Shown: positions 50,246-62,904, counted from the first letter of the stretch. The stretch: DNA of 64,000 bases from Tubiluchus corallicola (GCA_030141605.1 JAQGDQ010000084.1:126001-190000); one strand, 5' to 3'. A program made the numbers and translations. The notes: generated from the sequence alone by a model not told the origin.

Positions 50246-50655
50246 GGTAGTTTTGGCTGGGAGTATCCAGGAAGCCATCTTGAATACGCGGAAGGATACA
50301 TAGTGGAAAACGTAGTAGGAAGGGTGGTCGAGTACGTGGTAGGAACATAACTGATGATATTCATTTCCTCGGACAGTACTGATTACACCAGCCATTATTA
50401 ATAAGTCTGGCTAAGTTTTAGTAATAAAAAGTAGTAGCTACGTGATACGATAAATGAATTTAGTAGCAGTTACATCATATGTTAACTGTTTACAATAACT
50501 ACCTAATTTTAGCTACAGACCACACCTAGTCACGTGGGTATCAGGATAGCCTGAATAAGGAGCCTCTGGGAGGTAATGTATAGCGCTGGATAGGCTACCA
50601 TGTTAACACAACCTAATTCAGGTTGAACACAAATTGCGTAGAAGTAGTATAGATA

Positions 50656-51296
50656 GTTCATTTAAAGGAAGACAGGATGATTTTTCACATACTACCCCAT
50701 TTTCAAGTCTGCTAAAAATGAGACATTTTAACACAATTAATACTGCAAAAGCGTTTCTGATAATTAAATAATATATTAAAAACTTAATTAACTTTTGGCG
50801 AGCCCAACTATTGATGACATCACAAACTAACATAATTTCAACAGCAAAAATATTCCACGAGCGTGTTGCACGTGGTTGTGAAAGTGAAAATTGAAGTACA
50901 GTGCTACTGTAAGATATTCAGTGTGTTCTACTAAAACTAGGCAAGTTTTAAGATAAAAATTCAAATTTCAAATTTACCGCTGTGCTCACGCATGAGCTGC
51001 CGAATGTGTGTAGTTCATAACAAACTAACACATCTGAACTGAGAAGTGCAGCACCTATTTCTTGTGCAATGCGTTTCCGAAATGCAGGCGCAGGCGCTAG
51101 TGCCCGTCTAACTAGCCAAAGGTGAAATGCATGTAACAGCGAAGAACTAGTGGCGCGAACGTGAAATTGTGTTTGTGTGGTAATATTTCTTTCACGTAAG
51201 TCGTTTTCAAAAAAAATAGCATGTTTCCGTTCAATGTTTTAAAAAGCAGATTGTTTTGACCTACAGTTTAAGATTGGGTCCAGTTTTGCTTTAATG
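50656..51296 (+). mobile_element. Family A element, full-length copy
   Basis: Runs from TTTAAAGGAAGACAGGATG to GATTGGGTCCAGTTTTGCTTTAA, split here only for length, with a small internal GCAGGC duplication near 51083. Confidence 0.82.
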
Positions 51297-51839
51297 TGTA
51301 GTTAGCAAATAATACTATGTACAGGCTTATTTAGAAAAAATGCACGTTTATTAATAAACCTGTTTGCAGAGGGCAGATTCAAGGTAAATAAGGTAAATAA
51401 GAATAAACAACCAGGTAAATAAGAATAAACAACCAGGTAAATAAGAATAAACAACGTGCCTCGAGATACTTGTATCAAGGCAGACATAAATCCTATTTGC
51501 TATTATACGGCTTGTCGCTGGTCATTTCCCGGTGCTGCCACCTATAGCCGAGTTGCGCGGATCAAGTCTCCAATCCCACTCACTGCAACTAAATGAATTC
51601 TACGCAAAAGTCAATACCTCTTTAATACTCGTGGAGCAAAGAAAGTTCTCGCTCAATTTTGCTCTTTCTAACCACTCTCGAAACTAAAAATGAGCTTAGA
51701 TGATCATTCTCCCTGTTTTACTCATTGTGCAGTACAAAATGATGTTATATTTCCTGCATGGATTAGAAAGTCAGCAAAACTGTTTAGGTTGTAACTGTCC
51801 AAGAATGATGAACTTATATATATATATATATATATAATA
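51297..51839. other. Spacer with a 22-bp triplicate
   Basis: CAGGTAAATAAGAATAAACA occurs three times at about 51390-51455. The remainder has nothing recognised; a TA dinucleotide run ends it near 51850. Confidence 0.5.
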
Positions 51840-52650
51840 TATTATATATAATAATCTTTATTTGCCATTAAAATACATTAATAATCACTGATAAAAACTT
51901 TACAGAGATGATCAATCAGTGTTAGTTAATAAAAACTTACACTGCTAAAGGCAAATAAGACAGTGCAATCTAAACTACTGTGCAGTAATGGAAAGTAACG
52001 ACAAATAAAATCAAGCGTATTTACAACTATGCACAAAAAATGAAAAAACTATGATTTAATTAATGTGGCCGTGGATATATAAATTCTGAATTAGTGTGTA
52101 TGTTGTCGTGTTGGTGTGATTGTATTTCATATCTGGTTAATATTAGTGATTTTAATTCTGTTTTAAATGCTGATAGGGACTTGATTTGTTTAAGCTGTAA
52201 TGGTAGAGAATTCCAAAGTAGAATTGCTTGTTTGATTACAGAGTTCGTTCCATAGTGGGTATTTGTCCTAATTTGTTTTAGATTGCTTGTTCTGTAATTA
52301 ACGATAGGATTTGGAAAAAAGGTAAATCTGTTATTCTGGAATGGTTTGCTAATGTTCTTAATGTATTTAAATATAAAAAGCAGAGTAAAATGTTCTTTGT
52401 GTGCTTCAATGATTGGGAATTTTAAAGTTTTTCTCAGCTTAGTTGTTGAAGCTTTGAATTTTTGTCTACCTGCCTTACGTTTTTATGAGTACCCAGCTAT
52501 CAATCTCAACGCATAGTTTTGAAGGAGATTTCATTTTAAGTAATTTTCTCTTTAGGTTTTTTGAAGTAGCGTACATCCATATAAGAAGTGTGGTAGAACT
52601 AATGTTTTATATATTAGTGTCTTAGTTTCCTTTGTTAAACCTCCTACATA
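51840..52650 (-). pseudogene. LINE ORF2 C-terminal fragment with 3' tail
   Basis: The minus strand reads VLPHFLYGCTLL, HFTLLFIFKYIKNISKPF, NYRTSNLKQIRTNTHYG, LLWNSLPLQLKQIKSL and FKTELKSLI. This is the conserved post-RT pattern of CR1/Jockey-like LINEs, followed by a 3' end rich in A (TTTATTTGCC on the plus strand). It is broken by stops and frameshifts. Confidence 0.7.
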
Positions 52651-52755
52651 AGATTAGTCTTGCTAGTGAACATAACAGTGCAAAGTTTGTTCACCTTTGA
52701 TTCTGTGAGATACAATAGCCCTTTTGTCAAAGAATAACTTTCCCATTATCTTCAG

Positions 52756-52954
52756 AGAGCATCGAACTATTGAAACACGTGGAATAATCTGCCCGCGTGT
52801 TTTGATTAATGAGCAATTGTGCAACATCTCGAAATGGAAAGCCAATGCTGACTACGTGAGTGAAAAATTTCCTCTGCTTGACCGAATCTACACGTGTCTG
52901 TCTCAAATATTACAGATGCTATTGTTTCAAGTGAATAACGAAGTTCGTCGAGAC
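52756..52954 (+). CDS. Candidate internal exon of an unrecognised gene
   Basis: An open segment of about 66 codons runs between an acceptor CCATTATCTTCAG and a strong donor GTGAGT, entering in phase 2 and leaving in phase 0. Its composition is protein-like and unlike the surrounding elements: TRGIICPRVLINEQ, KWKANADYVSEKFPLLDRIY, then LSQILQMLLFQVNNEVRRD, with an amphipathic helical look. Another GTGAGT inside (52855) offers a shorter alternative. No partner exons were found. It could be a real exon stranded among elements or chance; I do not recognise the family. Confidence 0.35.
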
Positions 52955-53184
52955 GTGAGTGACCTTTATCAACCTCAATCACCTCAAATTCAAATTGAAA
53001 ACGTGCATTTAGTTCCACATTCATGATATAAATGAAACAAATGAAATTGTATTTAATTATCACAATGGAAATAGGATGGCGAAAGACCATGAATGTCAAC
53101 TAGTCGAACCATCCTTCAATGGATAAATGTTACTACTGGGAAGGCACTGTAACTATTTAACTCACCAATAGAAATGAAATTGTA

Positions 53185-53650
53185 TTACGGTGAACCCCGT
53201 GACCCGAAAAAAACCATCCCTTATATTCGCTGTCCCTTATAGCCGAAGTTGAGTCAGACCGAGGGTGTATCTAGAGCTGTAATTTTCTGTACTTTTACCC
53301 ATATGTTCATGGATTATTGATACACATTCAGTGCAAACGGTATGTAGGAAGCTCGTTCAGTGATGTGAGATGTGGGTGATCGCGGAAACCGATTTGTTCG
53401 AAGGCCGAGTTTGCGAAAAATCGAGGCTAAAAGTCGATCAATTTCGCTTTGATCATAAAGTCGCTTATATGTGAGATAATTTACCTGGGTTTCTTTTATT
53501 CTGAAGATATCGTCCCTTATAACCGAAAGTTCCTTATATCCGAGTACCTCATATACGAAGATTTTCACATAGGAAAAATGTTACGAAAATCGGGACCGGT
53601 GTTGGTGGTTCACTATAAGCGAGTGTCTTATACCCGAGGCTGACTGTAGT
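53185..53650. mobile_element. Pogo/Tigger-like non-autonomous element
   Basis: The ends read TACGGTGAACCCCGTGACCCG and, inverted, CTACAGTCAGCCTCGGG, each cited only in part. The interior repeats TTATAACCGAA/TTATATCCGAG, typical of the paired ends of Tc1-pogo type elements. Confidence 0.5.
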
Positions 53651-53929
53651 GCTGTTTTACTTTACCAACTTAATCTGGTTAAAATCCTCTAACCAACTTT
53701 AAAAATGATTTAAAGATGACTTACCTGATTTTCAATTCTTTATGTAGTAATAATTCCAGTATTGCTTTTAAAACTGCAAAAAGTGCAAAAAATACGTGTT
53801 ATATGTTTGTGTTTTTTTTTAAAGTCACTTACGTCATCTTTCTCAATTATTAGTCAAAGAAAATTGAGTAATGCGTAATTCGAAGATCTCCCATACCACT
53901 CCATATTATTAACTTCTGCAGCGCTACTT

Positions 53930-54220
53930 ACTCAAAACTCACAAAAGTTTTTGAAAATAGCAAGATTTTTTTGGAAACAAAAATTAGAAAATTCTCAGCC
54001 TTAGTTGAAACTGTATTTCTGTATAACTCTGAGCTCAGGACATTAAAAGCAAATCATAAAGCTGAAATCGATGCATTTAGATATTTAGATTTTGCACAGA
54101 AAGATTTAACACTTCATCATTGATCCTTAGAAATAAATCCACTTGGGGCATTGCAGCGTGTAGGGAGTCCTGGCATAGAGAGGTGAGCAGAATCATGTCC
54201 CTGGACGTATACGCACTACT
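53930..54220 (+). pseudogene. Short LINE RT fragment
   Basis: The plus strand reads KIRKFSALVETVFLYNSELR and TLKANHKAEIDAF, the pattern just after the RT fingers of several non-LTR clades (LLYGSETWTL-like). It is degraded. Confidence 0.4.
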
Positions 54221-54404
54221 TTATGAGCAACTCTGCCACTGCTTGTTACCTCAGAATAACACTGTTATAAGTAAGACGTCTATATTCATCGACAAAATTT
54301 GTTGTAAACAGTACAACATTTTTGGCTTGCACATAAGAGTGAAAATTTCCAAATCGTTTCATTGCAGAATATTGCAACTAGTATAGATGTTGTTCTTTTT
54401 CAAC

Positions 54405-55480
54405 AACCTGAACAACAACCCCACCATTATCAATTAGTTACTTCACAATCACTTCATTGCATTCCCGACTGCCACGACTAATGGAGACTTTCCATCTTGA
54501 TGGACCTTATTTACATCTCCATCATTATCAATTAGTAACTTCACAATCGCTTCATTGCATTCCAGACTGCCACGACTAGTGGAGACTTCCATCTTGATGG
54601 ACCTTATTTACATCTCCACCATTATCAGTTAGTAACTTCACAATCGCTTCATTGCATTCCAGACTGCCACGACTAGTGGAGACTTCCATCTTGATGGACC
54701 TTATTTACATCTCCACCATTATCAATTAGTAACTTCACAACCGATTCATTGCATTCCAGACTGCCACGACTAGTGGAGACTTCCATCTTGATGGACCTTA
54801 TTTACATCTCCACCATTATCAGTTACTAACTTCACAATCGCTTCATTGCATTCCAGACTGCCACGACTAGTGGAGACTTTTCATCTTGATGGACCTTATT
54901 TACATCTCCATCATTATCAATTAGTAACTTCACAATCGCTTCATTGCATTCCAGACTGCCACAACTAGTGGAGACTTCCATCTTGATGTACCTTCTTTAC
55001 ATCTCCATCATTATCAATTAGTAACTTCACAATCGCTTCATTGCATTCCAGACTGCCACGACTAGTGGAGACTTTCCATCTTGATGAACCTTCTTTACAT
55101 CTCCATCATTATCAATTAGTAACTTCACAATCGCTTCATTGCATTCCAGACTGCCACAACTAGTGGAGACTTCCATCTTGATGTACCTTCTTTACATCTC
55201 CATCATTATCAATTAGTAACTTCACAATCGCTTCATTGCATTCCAGACTGCCACGACTAGTGGAGACTTTCCATCTTGATGAACCTTCTTTACATCTCCA
55301 TCATTATCAATTAGTAACTTCAAAATCATTTTAGACCTGGTCATTTCAGCATAAACAAAATAGGAGTTTTTTTCTGAAATCGGCTTTATGAAAACATCAC
55401 CCTTATTGATTAACAGTTTCAAGACACTTTGGTAAGATCGAAATACAGTAAGACATAATCTAGATTCGTATGCATGCATT
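54405..55480 (-). pseudogene. Ankyrin-repeat-derived satellite: about nine 97-98-bp units plus a flanking ankyrin fragment
   Basis: On the minus strand each unit reads DGKSPLVVAVW in one frame and, after a one-base shift, NEAIVKLLIDN and GDVNKVHQ. Together these make one 33-residue ankyrin repeat. Ankyrin repeats need 99 bp; units here are 98 or 97 bp, so every unit is frameshifted at the same point. Units begin near 54443, 54536, 54634, 54731, 54828, 54925, 55023, 55121 and 55219. Upstream in the transcript sense, 55325-55480 holds more diverged, non-amplified ankyrin text (SVLKLLINKGDVFIKP, MILKLLIDNDGDVKKVHQ). I infer a dead ankyrin gene fragment amplified as a satellite. Confidence 0.8.
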
Positions 55481-56033
55481 GTGTTTTCATCTGTGTTTCC
55501 TGAACAGCAAAAGACAAGCGTCTATTAGTGACATCTTGGTGAGATATCAATTTGAAAGTAATTAACGATTTTAATGTTGGAGTTTCAAATTTGAGCCATA
55601 AACGAAAAGAACTGAAGCCAAGTGCAGATTCACATTTTCAAAACTGCACTGTAGTGGAGTGTATACATCATTAAAGTGTGCATTAACGCTAGCGACATTT
55701 TGAATAATTCTGCTAGTTTAGAATCTACATGATTGATACAAATTTGATCAAAGCTAATTATTTCATCAAATACAGATTAAAAATACCATAGAAAATTTTT
55801 AATCTTCTTTATGTGACTGTCTAATTTTGGTGATTGAGACTTTATCACGTTTTGGCAAAGCGACCTTTCCCTGTAAACAGTAAACGGCAAAAATAAACAA
55901 AGTTTGCATCTTTCGGATTATTATCTTTTAATTAGGAAGCAAAAATGTTTATCTACCTTTTAACCATAAACTTTGGTGATGGGAATAGACCGACAATTAT
56001 ATACGTATTTACATGTTTATGTATGTTGTGGAG
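55481..56033. other. Spacer, nothing recognised
   Basis: AT-rich sequence with no exon, repeat or RNA gene that I can support. Confidence 0.4.
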
Positions 56034-56389
56034 ATCGCTGTCATCTATTAGAATTACATAGAACACTGTAGAATGTTCCGTTAGAATAATCGTCTTACCG
56101 TGTGGAATGTTCTGGAGCATTAGTTCTGGAAGTTTCTTCAGCGCGCTGTATAAGGCACAGCAGGCCGCTGAGACGGGAGCACGCTGATTCACACGGACGC
56201 CACTTACACATTCTCTTGTATACTTACATTTTCAGATACACTTAAACGTTTTCCAGATTTTCACGTTTACTGTAAACATTTCGCGTTTCTTCATACTTTT
56301 GTGTTGTAGAATTCTCGCTTAATAAACTAGTTTAATTTAGGGAAGTGTTTTCTGGCTTTCACTACAAGCCTTCCGAGAGAAACACAACA
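56034..56389 (+). mobile_element. Family C element, second copy
   Basis: Starts TGTTGTGGAGATCGCTG and ends CCGAGAGAAACACAACA; reverse orientation relative to 8778-9143. Flanks do not show a convincing duplication. Confidence 0.75.
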
Positions 56390-56914
56390 CATAATTCAAC
56401 TTAAAACAAGAAATCTTTCTTGCAGGCTAAAGCTTTAAAATTGGTGATATAAAATTTGCTTGTTCTAGATCTAGAAGTTCATTTTGAGCAAACCAAACTT
56501 TCAAAAATGGTTATTCCTAAGAAAAAGAGAGCAATTTGGAATTTTCACTAGTTCAGTTTGCCTTGCCAAAAATCTACAATTTGCCACATTTGCAATACAA
56601 AAACCTTTGTTTTACTGGGTAGAAAACCTTTTGTGCGAACTTAATAATTTTTGAATAGTACTAACTTTAAATGTGTCCCACTGGTGTGCGCGCATCAAGC
56701 CCATCAACCTAGATGATGCACGGTACGGCCATCTGGCAAGGAAAGTAAAACGAAGACACTTTATACTGCCTTTATGCGCAAGATGTTTGCGTGGTTTGTC
56801 CAGTAGACTTCTGAAAATCCTGTAACATCTTCCTCTGGACCTGACCTCTGACCTGTATGTCTCAAACCATTTTTAACAGGGCGGGAAACTTCCACTCAAC
56901 TTTCCTGTAAATTT

Positions 56915-57215
56915 TATTTATTTATTATTATTATTATCATCACATTCAGTACAATATAATGACATTAAGCACACAGTGACATCAAAATTATTACGTCATG
57001 CTGTATTAAATTCTTATGTTTCATTCGCTATCGTTATCATTAAAGAATAATTGTACTGCAGTGTCCTAGAGAAGCAAAGGCTTGTATAAGCCCACTGCCA
57101 TGTGAACCCGATAAAAAAGAATGGATGTGTGAACAAAAAAAAAGAACTGGGAGAAAGGTTAGATCACACAGGAAGGGTAGAAGGATGTGTTAGTGGAAAT
57201 GGTAGGAAATGCATT
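56915..57215 (-). mobile_element. Dispersed repeat, probable LINE 3' end, copy 2
   Basis: About 90 percent identical by eye to 27478-27778, with the same A-rich (reversed) tail and internal order. Confidence 0.55.
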
Positions 57216-58648
57216 AGTACTTAAGCAGTAATGCCATTCTGTTATTTTTCTTCTATTGACCGCTTTCTCCATGATTTTACCCAGACATTCGCATTTTACC
57301 AGGACCGTCAATAAACAAAAGCCAACCAACAGTCGAACATGTTCTAAATATTTTCATACATTTTTTACACTCACAAATTCCCGTCTCATCATTACTTCTG
57401 GAATAAAACAGGGGTTTACCATTGATTTTAAGTGCATCCTTGCTTTTATCATTAACTCTGCCTCCTAGGAACTCATTCGTTTGCATGTTTTGCATAATAT
57501 TAAATGCTTCGCAACAAATGATTTTGATTTGCATGTAAATGGTAATGATGATATTCTTGGTTTTTTATAATTATGATATTAGCTTAACATTATGGCATTT
57601 ATATTTTGTTACGATTTTGCATAAATTTTTGTTTTACGTACTTTTAATACGTTCATAAAATACATGTTTTCTTGTGATTGAGTATACCAAGTTATTACTA
57701 AAATTCCTTACATTCGAGTTACATGCAAATTATGCTATATTTAGCATGCTACTTCAATCCATTTCTTTATTATTTCTGTTTTTTGCTCATTTAGAATGTG
57801 AAATTTCGTTTTTGGCGTTTTTCTTTTATGTTATATAGATGTAAACAAGTGCATAATTCAATATTTCATTATTTTTGATTAGCTATCGTCTGCATTGCAT
57901 GCGAATTATTTATAACAGAACTGAGTTGGGGTGGCTGATACGATAACGCATGTTCTTCGCCACCCCTTCCCATTTGATTGGCTATTATAATTATGCTACT
58001 AAGCTTTAATCGATGTTGTATGTGGGAAAAACAATAAGTGATTTGATTCGTGAAACCCTCACACACCTGCATATCCTTGCACCATCCATACCTCTCTACA
58101 CTTTTCCAAATAAATCTTCCAATGTATCTGACCTTTTTTTCAATATGCACATGTGAGCGGTATTACTTCGCAGTTGATTATAGTTATTGATGTGGTACTT
58201 ATCTGATGCCTTGCTACCAACCCCTTTAAAATAGTGCAAAGTCTTAGAAATTTTCCCATGAGTTGGAATGTTCATACGAAAGAGGTAAATGGCTTTAAAT
58301 TTGTTAACTTTGTTTAAGAGACACTGTAAATTAATTTTCTTGTGTTTTTTCTCGAAAATAAGCAAAAGTTAAATTATCGGTTTCCTAATAATTAATAAGT
58401 TGAAATGTTTTGAACGTAATTAATGTGCTTACGGATTATTTTCTACTTGCGCGGATGAATACAAAGCGTGGAGAACGAAAAGCAAGTTGCGTTTTCTGCC
58501 AAGGTTAAACTTTCTGTTATGAAATGTGTTCGTCATTTTGTTTGTCTACTAGTTTTAATAAACGAAATGAGGACAAAAAACAAACAAGGCATGTTTTTCC
58601 TTCAACATATAGGCCTACCAATGTTTCTACATTAAAAAAACCGTACGA
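57216..58648. other. Spacer, nothing recognised
   Basis: Overlapping open frames of 70-93 codons occur on both strands at 57256-57534 and 57869-58365, but they lack splice context, codon bias or recognisable motifs. Confidence 0.35.
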
Positions 58649-59049
58649 TTGTGTAAACATTAGTTCAGAATAAAGAGTGTGCCCTAAACACTGAAAACTA
58701 CAATAGCTTTTGTTAAATTAAATAAGAATTACCAGGGATACTCAAATTTCGTTAAACGTTCAAAGCTACGCGTGGCTCAGTGAATCTACTAAGATTGGCA
58801 GCGGCGCCTTTTTGTCAGATTTGCATGGCCGACAAATAGAAGGCGACACCGTGATAACGGTAACTATGAACTGCAGTGTTACTTTCTGACGCCATATGAT
58901 GTAGAGCCCATTTCTCGTGACATCATGCGTTTAAGCAGCACCATAACACTTCAAACGTGCTTGAAGCGAAGAGAAGATGCCCGCCATTACACAAACTGTG
59001 GCTAGTTTTTGACGTAAACAATAGCTGTGTTCCGTTGACATTAGTTAAC
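58649..59049 (+). repeat. Dispersed repeat R1, second forward copy
   Basis: Parallel to 2876-3294 throughout, sharing GTTCAGAATAAAGA, GGCGCCTTTTTGTCAG-like and CACAAACTGTGG landmarks. Confidence 0.8.
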
Positions 59050-59299
59050 TTTCTAAACTAATTATTCAAATATTGGAAACAATTGTTAATTTCTATAAGC
59101 AAGAAAATGTATATTAAAATGAGATTGAGTCTAAACAATCGTCCGCTTTTCCTTTAAATACCACCTAAAAAATCTCAATCATTCATTGCTTATATTACAC
59201 AATGCCAGAAGATTACTTAGCACTCGTAATTCGCATATTTTCCATAACCATTTTACCTAATTTCTACTGCATTCTCGCATAAGATCTTCATTTCTTCGC

Positions 59300-59420
59300 G
59301 GTATCATTGACTAGCCGCTAGATGGTGGGCGTCATGCGCATGGCGGAGCTTTCGAAGAAAGTACTTGCGTTTGGCAGCAACCATACTGGTACGGTTAAAC
59401 GAAGCACAAACATTTAAGGT
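59300..59420 (+). promoter_or_regulatory. Candidate transcription start / first exon
   Basis: A short, locally GC-richer stretch contains GGCGTCATGCGCATGGCGGA with two good-context ATGs. The frame MAELSKKVLAFGSNHTGTV follows, ending in a stop just before a GTAATT. It resembles a housekeeping-type first exon, possibly with a donor at CTG/GTACGG, but no following exon was found. Confidence 0.25.
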
Positions 59421-60087
59421 AATTTAAATAAAAACTAGTGAGAAATAAAAACTAATTTGTAAGAAATTAATATTATTATTATTTCACTTGCACGGATGTG
59501 GTTACGTAAGAAACACATCTGTTTATAAATTACATCAGCCCTTGCTTTAATAATGTGAAATAACAATAAAATATTTTCTATTAAAACATTTTTTCTAACT
59601 CAGGCTAATCAAGCCAAAAGTTTGAAACAGGTTTCTTGCTCCCGAAATCACATTATCTGATTGTCTAGGTTTAATCCCATATCAGGTAAAAAAAGACTTC
59701 ACGTACACAATACTTTTGTAGCTACAACAACACATGTACAATAACACTTGGTCACTACCTATTGCTAATATGCACGTAGTCTAAAATTATGCAGAGGAAC
59801 TTAACTGTCTTGGGTAGGTCTACATAAATATGATAATGTGAGAATTTTAATTAGATATTCGAAACAGTACCTTAACTTTAAACAAGTTTCAGTTAAGCAA
59901 AATTTTAAATTTTACCAACACAAATTTTCAACACTGTCTGTTATCGGCAGTTAAATAAGTTCAGAAACACTTAGTATACAGAACAATACACTAGTATGAA
60001 GTTTTATGTCACACACGATGGCCACGTACATCAGGGACGAACACACGGAGGAGTGTCAGATCACCATTGTTCATTGTAACACAGTCA
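59421..60087. other. Spacer, nothing recognised
   Basis: AT-rich, short AAT run near 59470. No exon or element could be supported. Confidence 0.35.
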
Positions 60088-60388
60088 CTAACGACGTGTT
60101 CAGACCAGCGAGTATTCTCGCCAAGTTACTCTCACGCGTGTTCAGACTAAAAAGCAAAACTTGATGCGAGTTACTCTCCTACACAAAGCACGAACAGATG
60201 CTCCCTTTTCTATTCGGTGTGAAAAATGTCGAGAGTAATTTCCCGATGCGTTCACACTGTACGATAAATCAACTCGCAGCATTTGTTGGAGATTTTGCAA
60301 TTTTCTGCAAACAGTAACCTGCAAAACGGTTCACACTTGCCAGTTTGATGTCAGAGAGAAAACTCGCGTGTCTGAACGTGCAATAACA
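60088..60388 (+). mobile_element. Family H element
   Basis: Starts GACGTGTTCAGACCAGCGAG and ends CTCGCGTGTCTGAACGTGC, so the inverted ends are clear in this copy. Interior parallels 12238 and 34960. Confidence 0.75.
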
Positions 60389-60411
60389 GCAACGTATGAA
60401 AATAAAATGAA

Positions 60412-61512
60412 TGTTGGTAGAAATGGCACGCGGAAAATGGCACAAATTAAAAAATAGATAAAAATGGCACAGGAAAAATGTCACAAATGGAAAAGTGGGT
60501 AAAATGGCACAAATGAAAAAGTAGATAAAAAATGGCACAGAAAAAATGGTACACTTAGTGAAATGTGTGTTTAGGGCTAGGATTACTGTGGGGTAACTAT
60601 TTTGATTATTTTAACCTCTGCCAAGGAAGTTATGATTCAACGCAGTTTGTTTGTTTGTCTGTGTATTTGGTTGTTTTTTGTCTGTTATGGGAGTAACCTT
60701 ATCACTAACTAACAAGCAACAGCTTATGGATTTCCATGAAATTTTGCGAAGGGAGGCGGTGGGTATTGAGTTCCAAAATGGAAATCTTTTTGACAGTTTT
60801 TTTTTCACAAAACTTGACCAAACACCACCTAAAAAAACATCTGTGAAGCACTTCATGGAGGTCGCAGAGAGATGTTTGGATCTTTTTTGTTGTCCCGCTA
60901 CAAGTTAGATCCCAGTTCCATTTCGATAAATTCCCGCTTGAAAAACCGTGTAATGCTGTCTATAACCTTTGCTTATTAATGTGTATAGCCTTGGTATGTA
61001 AATACATACATATCTGTCAGTCTGTTACCATTGACAAAATTAATTAAAAACGGTAGATAAAGACTATGTGGAACATTTGTGCATTACTGATTATAAAGCT
61101 ACTTAATGCACAAATATTTCGTGACACTTTGCTAGTCTATGTAATACCAATACAGATACATTTTTGTATGTTTGCTTGTTTACCTTTGTGTTAATTTTTT
61201 TAATCAAAAGAATCAGATGAAATTAATTTTTTTTAATGAAAAGAATCGTATGAATAGGTTTAGGATTGTTCGGCTTTGGCAGAGATCTGATTCCTACTGA
61301 AATTATAGTTTTATTATAGATATTAATTGCAAAAAAATAACATATGTGCGAGTTTTCTGTTTGTGCCATTTTTACCGTGCCATTTTACCATGTCACTTTT
61401 TCCTGTGCCATTTTTACCATGTCACTTTTTCCTGTGCCATTTTTACCATGTCACTTTTTCCAGTGCCTTTTTTACCATGTTATTTTTTCCTGTGCCATTT
61501 TTACTTTGCACC
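60412..61512. repeat. Inverted pair of AAAATGGCAC tandem arrays
   Basis: The left array (60412-60552) has about seven AAAATGGCACA-type units. The right array (61366-61512) has the inverse GTGCCATTTTTACC units. Between them lies an unrelated dispersed element (60610-61310). The arms could pair as a large hairpin. Confidence 0.8.
60610..61310. mobile_element. Dispersed element with CTCTGCCAAGG ends
   Basis: Starts AACCTCTGCCAAGGAAGTTA followed by a TTTG-rich segment and GGATTTCCATGAAATTTTGC. It ends with the inverted form GGCTTTGGCAGAGATCTG. I recall this motif order from repeats common in many animal genomes; the class is unassigned. Confidence 0.5.
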
Positions 61513-61904
61513 AAACAAAATATCACTCAATGTAAAGTCGATTTTACTAAACAATAACATTTAATGACTGAATCACGTTGAACTGTTCGAGATGAGATTA
61601 AGATCACGATAAATATTTTTCAAATGCAAAAATCGAGATAAAAACAACAACACGCTGAAGTAACTATGACCTCCTACTCTGCAAATAATAAATAATAAAA
61701 AACGTTTTGCTTGTAAATCAAAGCAGAAAACAACACGATAGGCTCCCTGTGAAATTCGGGAAACACGTAAATACAATAGTACATTAACCGGGGTTTCAAT
61801 AACAAAAATGAAACACCCAAAAATTACATAGCTCCAAATTTCAAACCAACTGCTTTAGTTTAGCAAAATAACTTGAAAATGGTTTGCAAATGCTAATCCT
61901 ATAA
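61513..61904. other. Spacer, nothing recognised
   Basis: AT-rich sequence without a supportable feature. Confidence 0.35.
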
Positions 61905-62297
61905 GCATTTTCACGTTTCCAGCGTTTCATGATCATCGTGTAGACGTCATAGGTAAACTGAGCCAGACAACACATTTGTGTACACTTCACAACGCGTCGC
62001 AGCCCATGCTGTCGTAATAGTAACAGTTTTAACAGCTAGCTAGAACTTTACCTAGTTTGCTTTTTCTTGTTCATTAGAAAAATCCTACTAGAAAATCATT
62101 CTGCACACAGACTAATGCACAATTAAGTAAAGTCCACGAAAAACAAGTGAAGTTACTGAACTGATGTGGTAGACGGCTTTGCTTTACTCGCATATCATGT
62201 GACAGTTGTAGTCAAGATGCGTTGTTGTGTTACACTTACCACTTTGACCTACGGCAACTGCACATGCGCACAACGAAACTGTGAAAAGGATTATTAG
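61905..62297 (-). mobile_element. Family E element, reverse copy
   Basis: Contains ACACATTTGTGTACACTTCA, ACAGCTAGCTAGAACTTTAC and ends CTGTGAAAAGGATTATT; the inverse of 14790-15192. Confidence 0.75.
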
Positions 62298-62904
62298 AAT
62301 TGCAGATTTTGTCACGTGCGAGTACTTATGGTCTTAGTTCAAGTGAGCAGAAAAACTATTACCTTATATTAGCCAGTGCACCTTTTTAATGCTTGTATCA
62401 AAAAATACTAACGTTATGTTCATATGCTCGTCAAATTCAGGTAGTAATCATTAATTAATGCCTAAGCATACAAAAATTCCGGGTCAGCGCTAATACAACA
62501 GCATATTTGCGGTCAAAGTGCAGTAATGTACGCATATCTAAGTAGTTACATAATTCGATAGCACAACGATAATCGGCCCTTAAAACCAAGTAGATTACTG
62601 AGTATAAATATTCAAAATATTACAAAATATAAGCCTTTAAAATACAAGTGTTTCCGAAATGTAGGAAGCACATATAAGACCAGATTTAAGACTATTGTTC
62701 AACAACAATTTCAGGCAATTTGAATGGATAGTTACATGAAATTAAATGATATGTGATTATATATAAATTGTGTGCTACACTCATAACTCGGATTGCCGGA
62801 CAAAAGCGGGGAGACAATGGTCCAAAGTTGCCATTTATTTGTGTTTGCTGATAAATACTAAACTAATATAGTAGGCACCATGTATTAGACTCACAGTAAT
62901 GAAC
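62298..62904. other. Spacer, nothing recognised
   Basis: AT-rich; no coding or repeat structure recognised. Confidence 0.35.
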
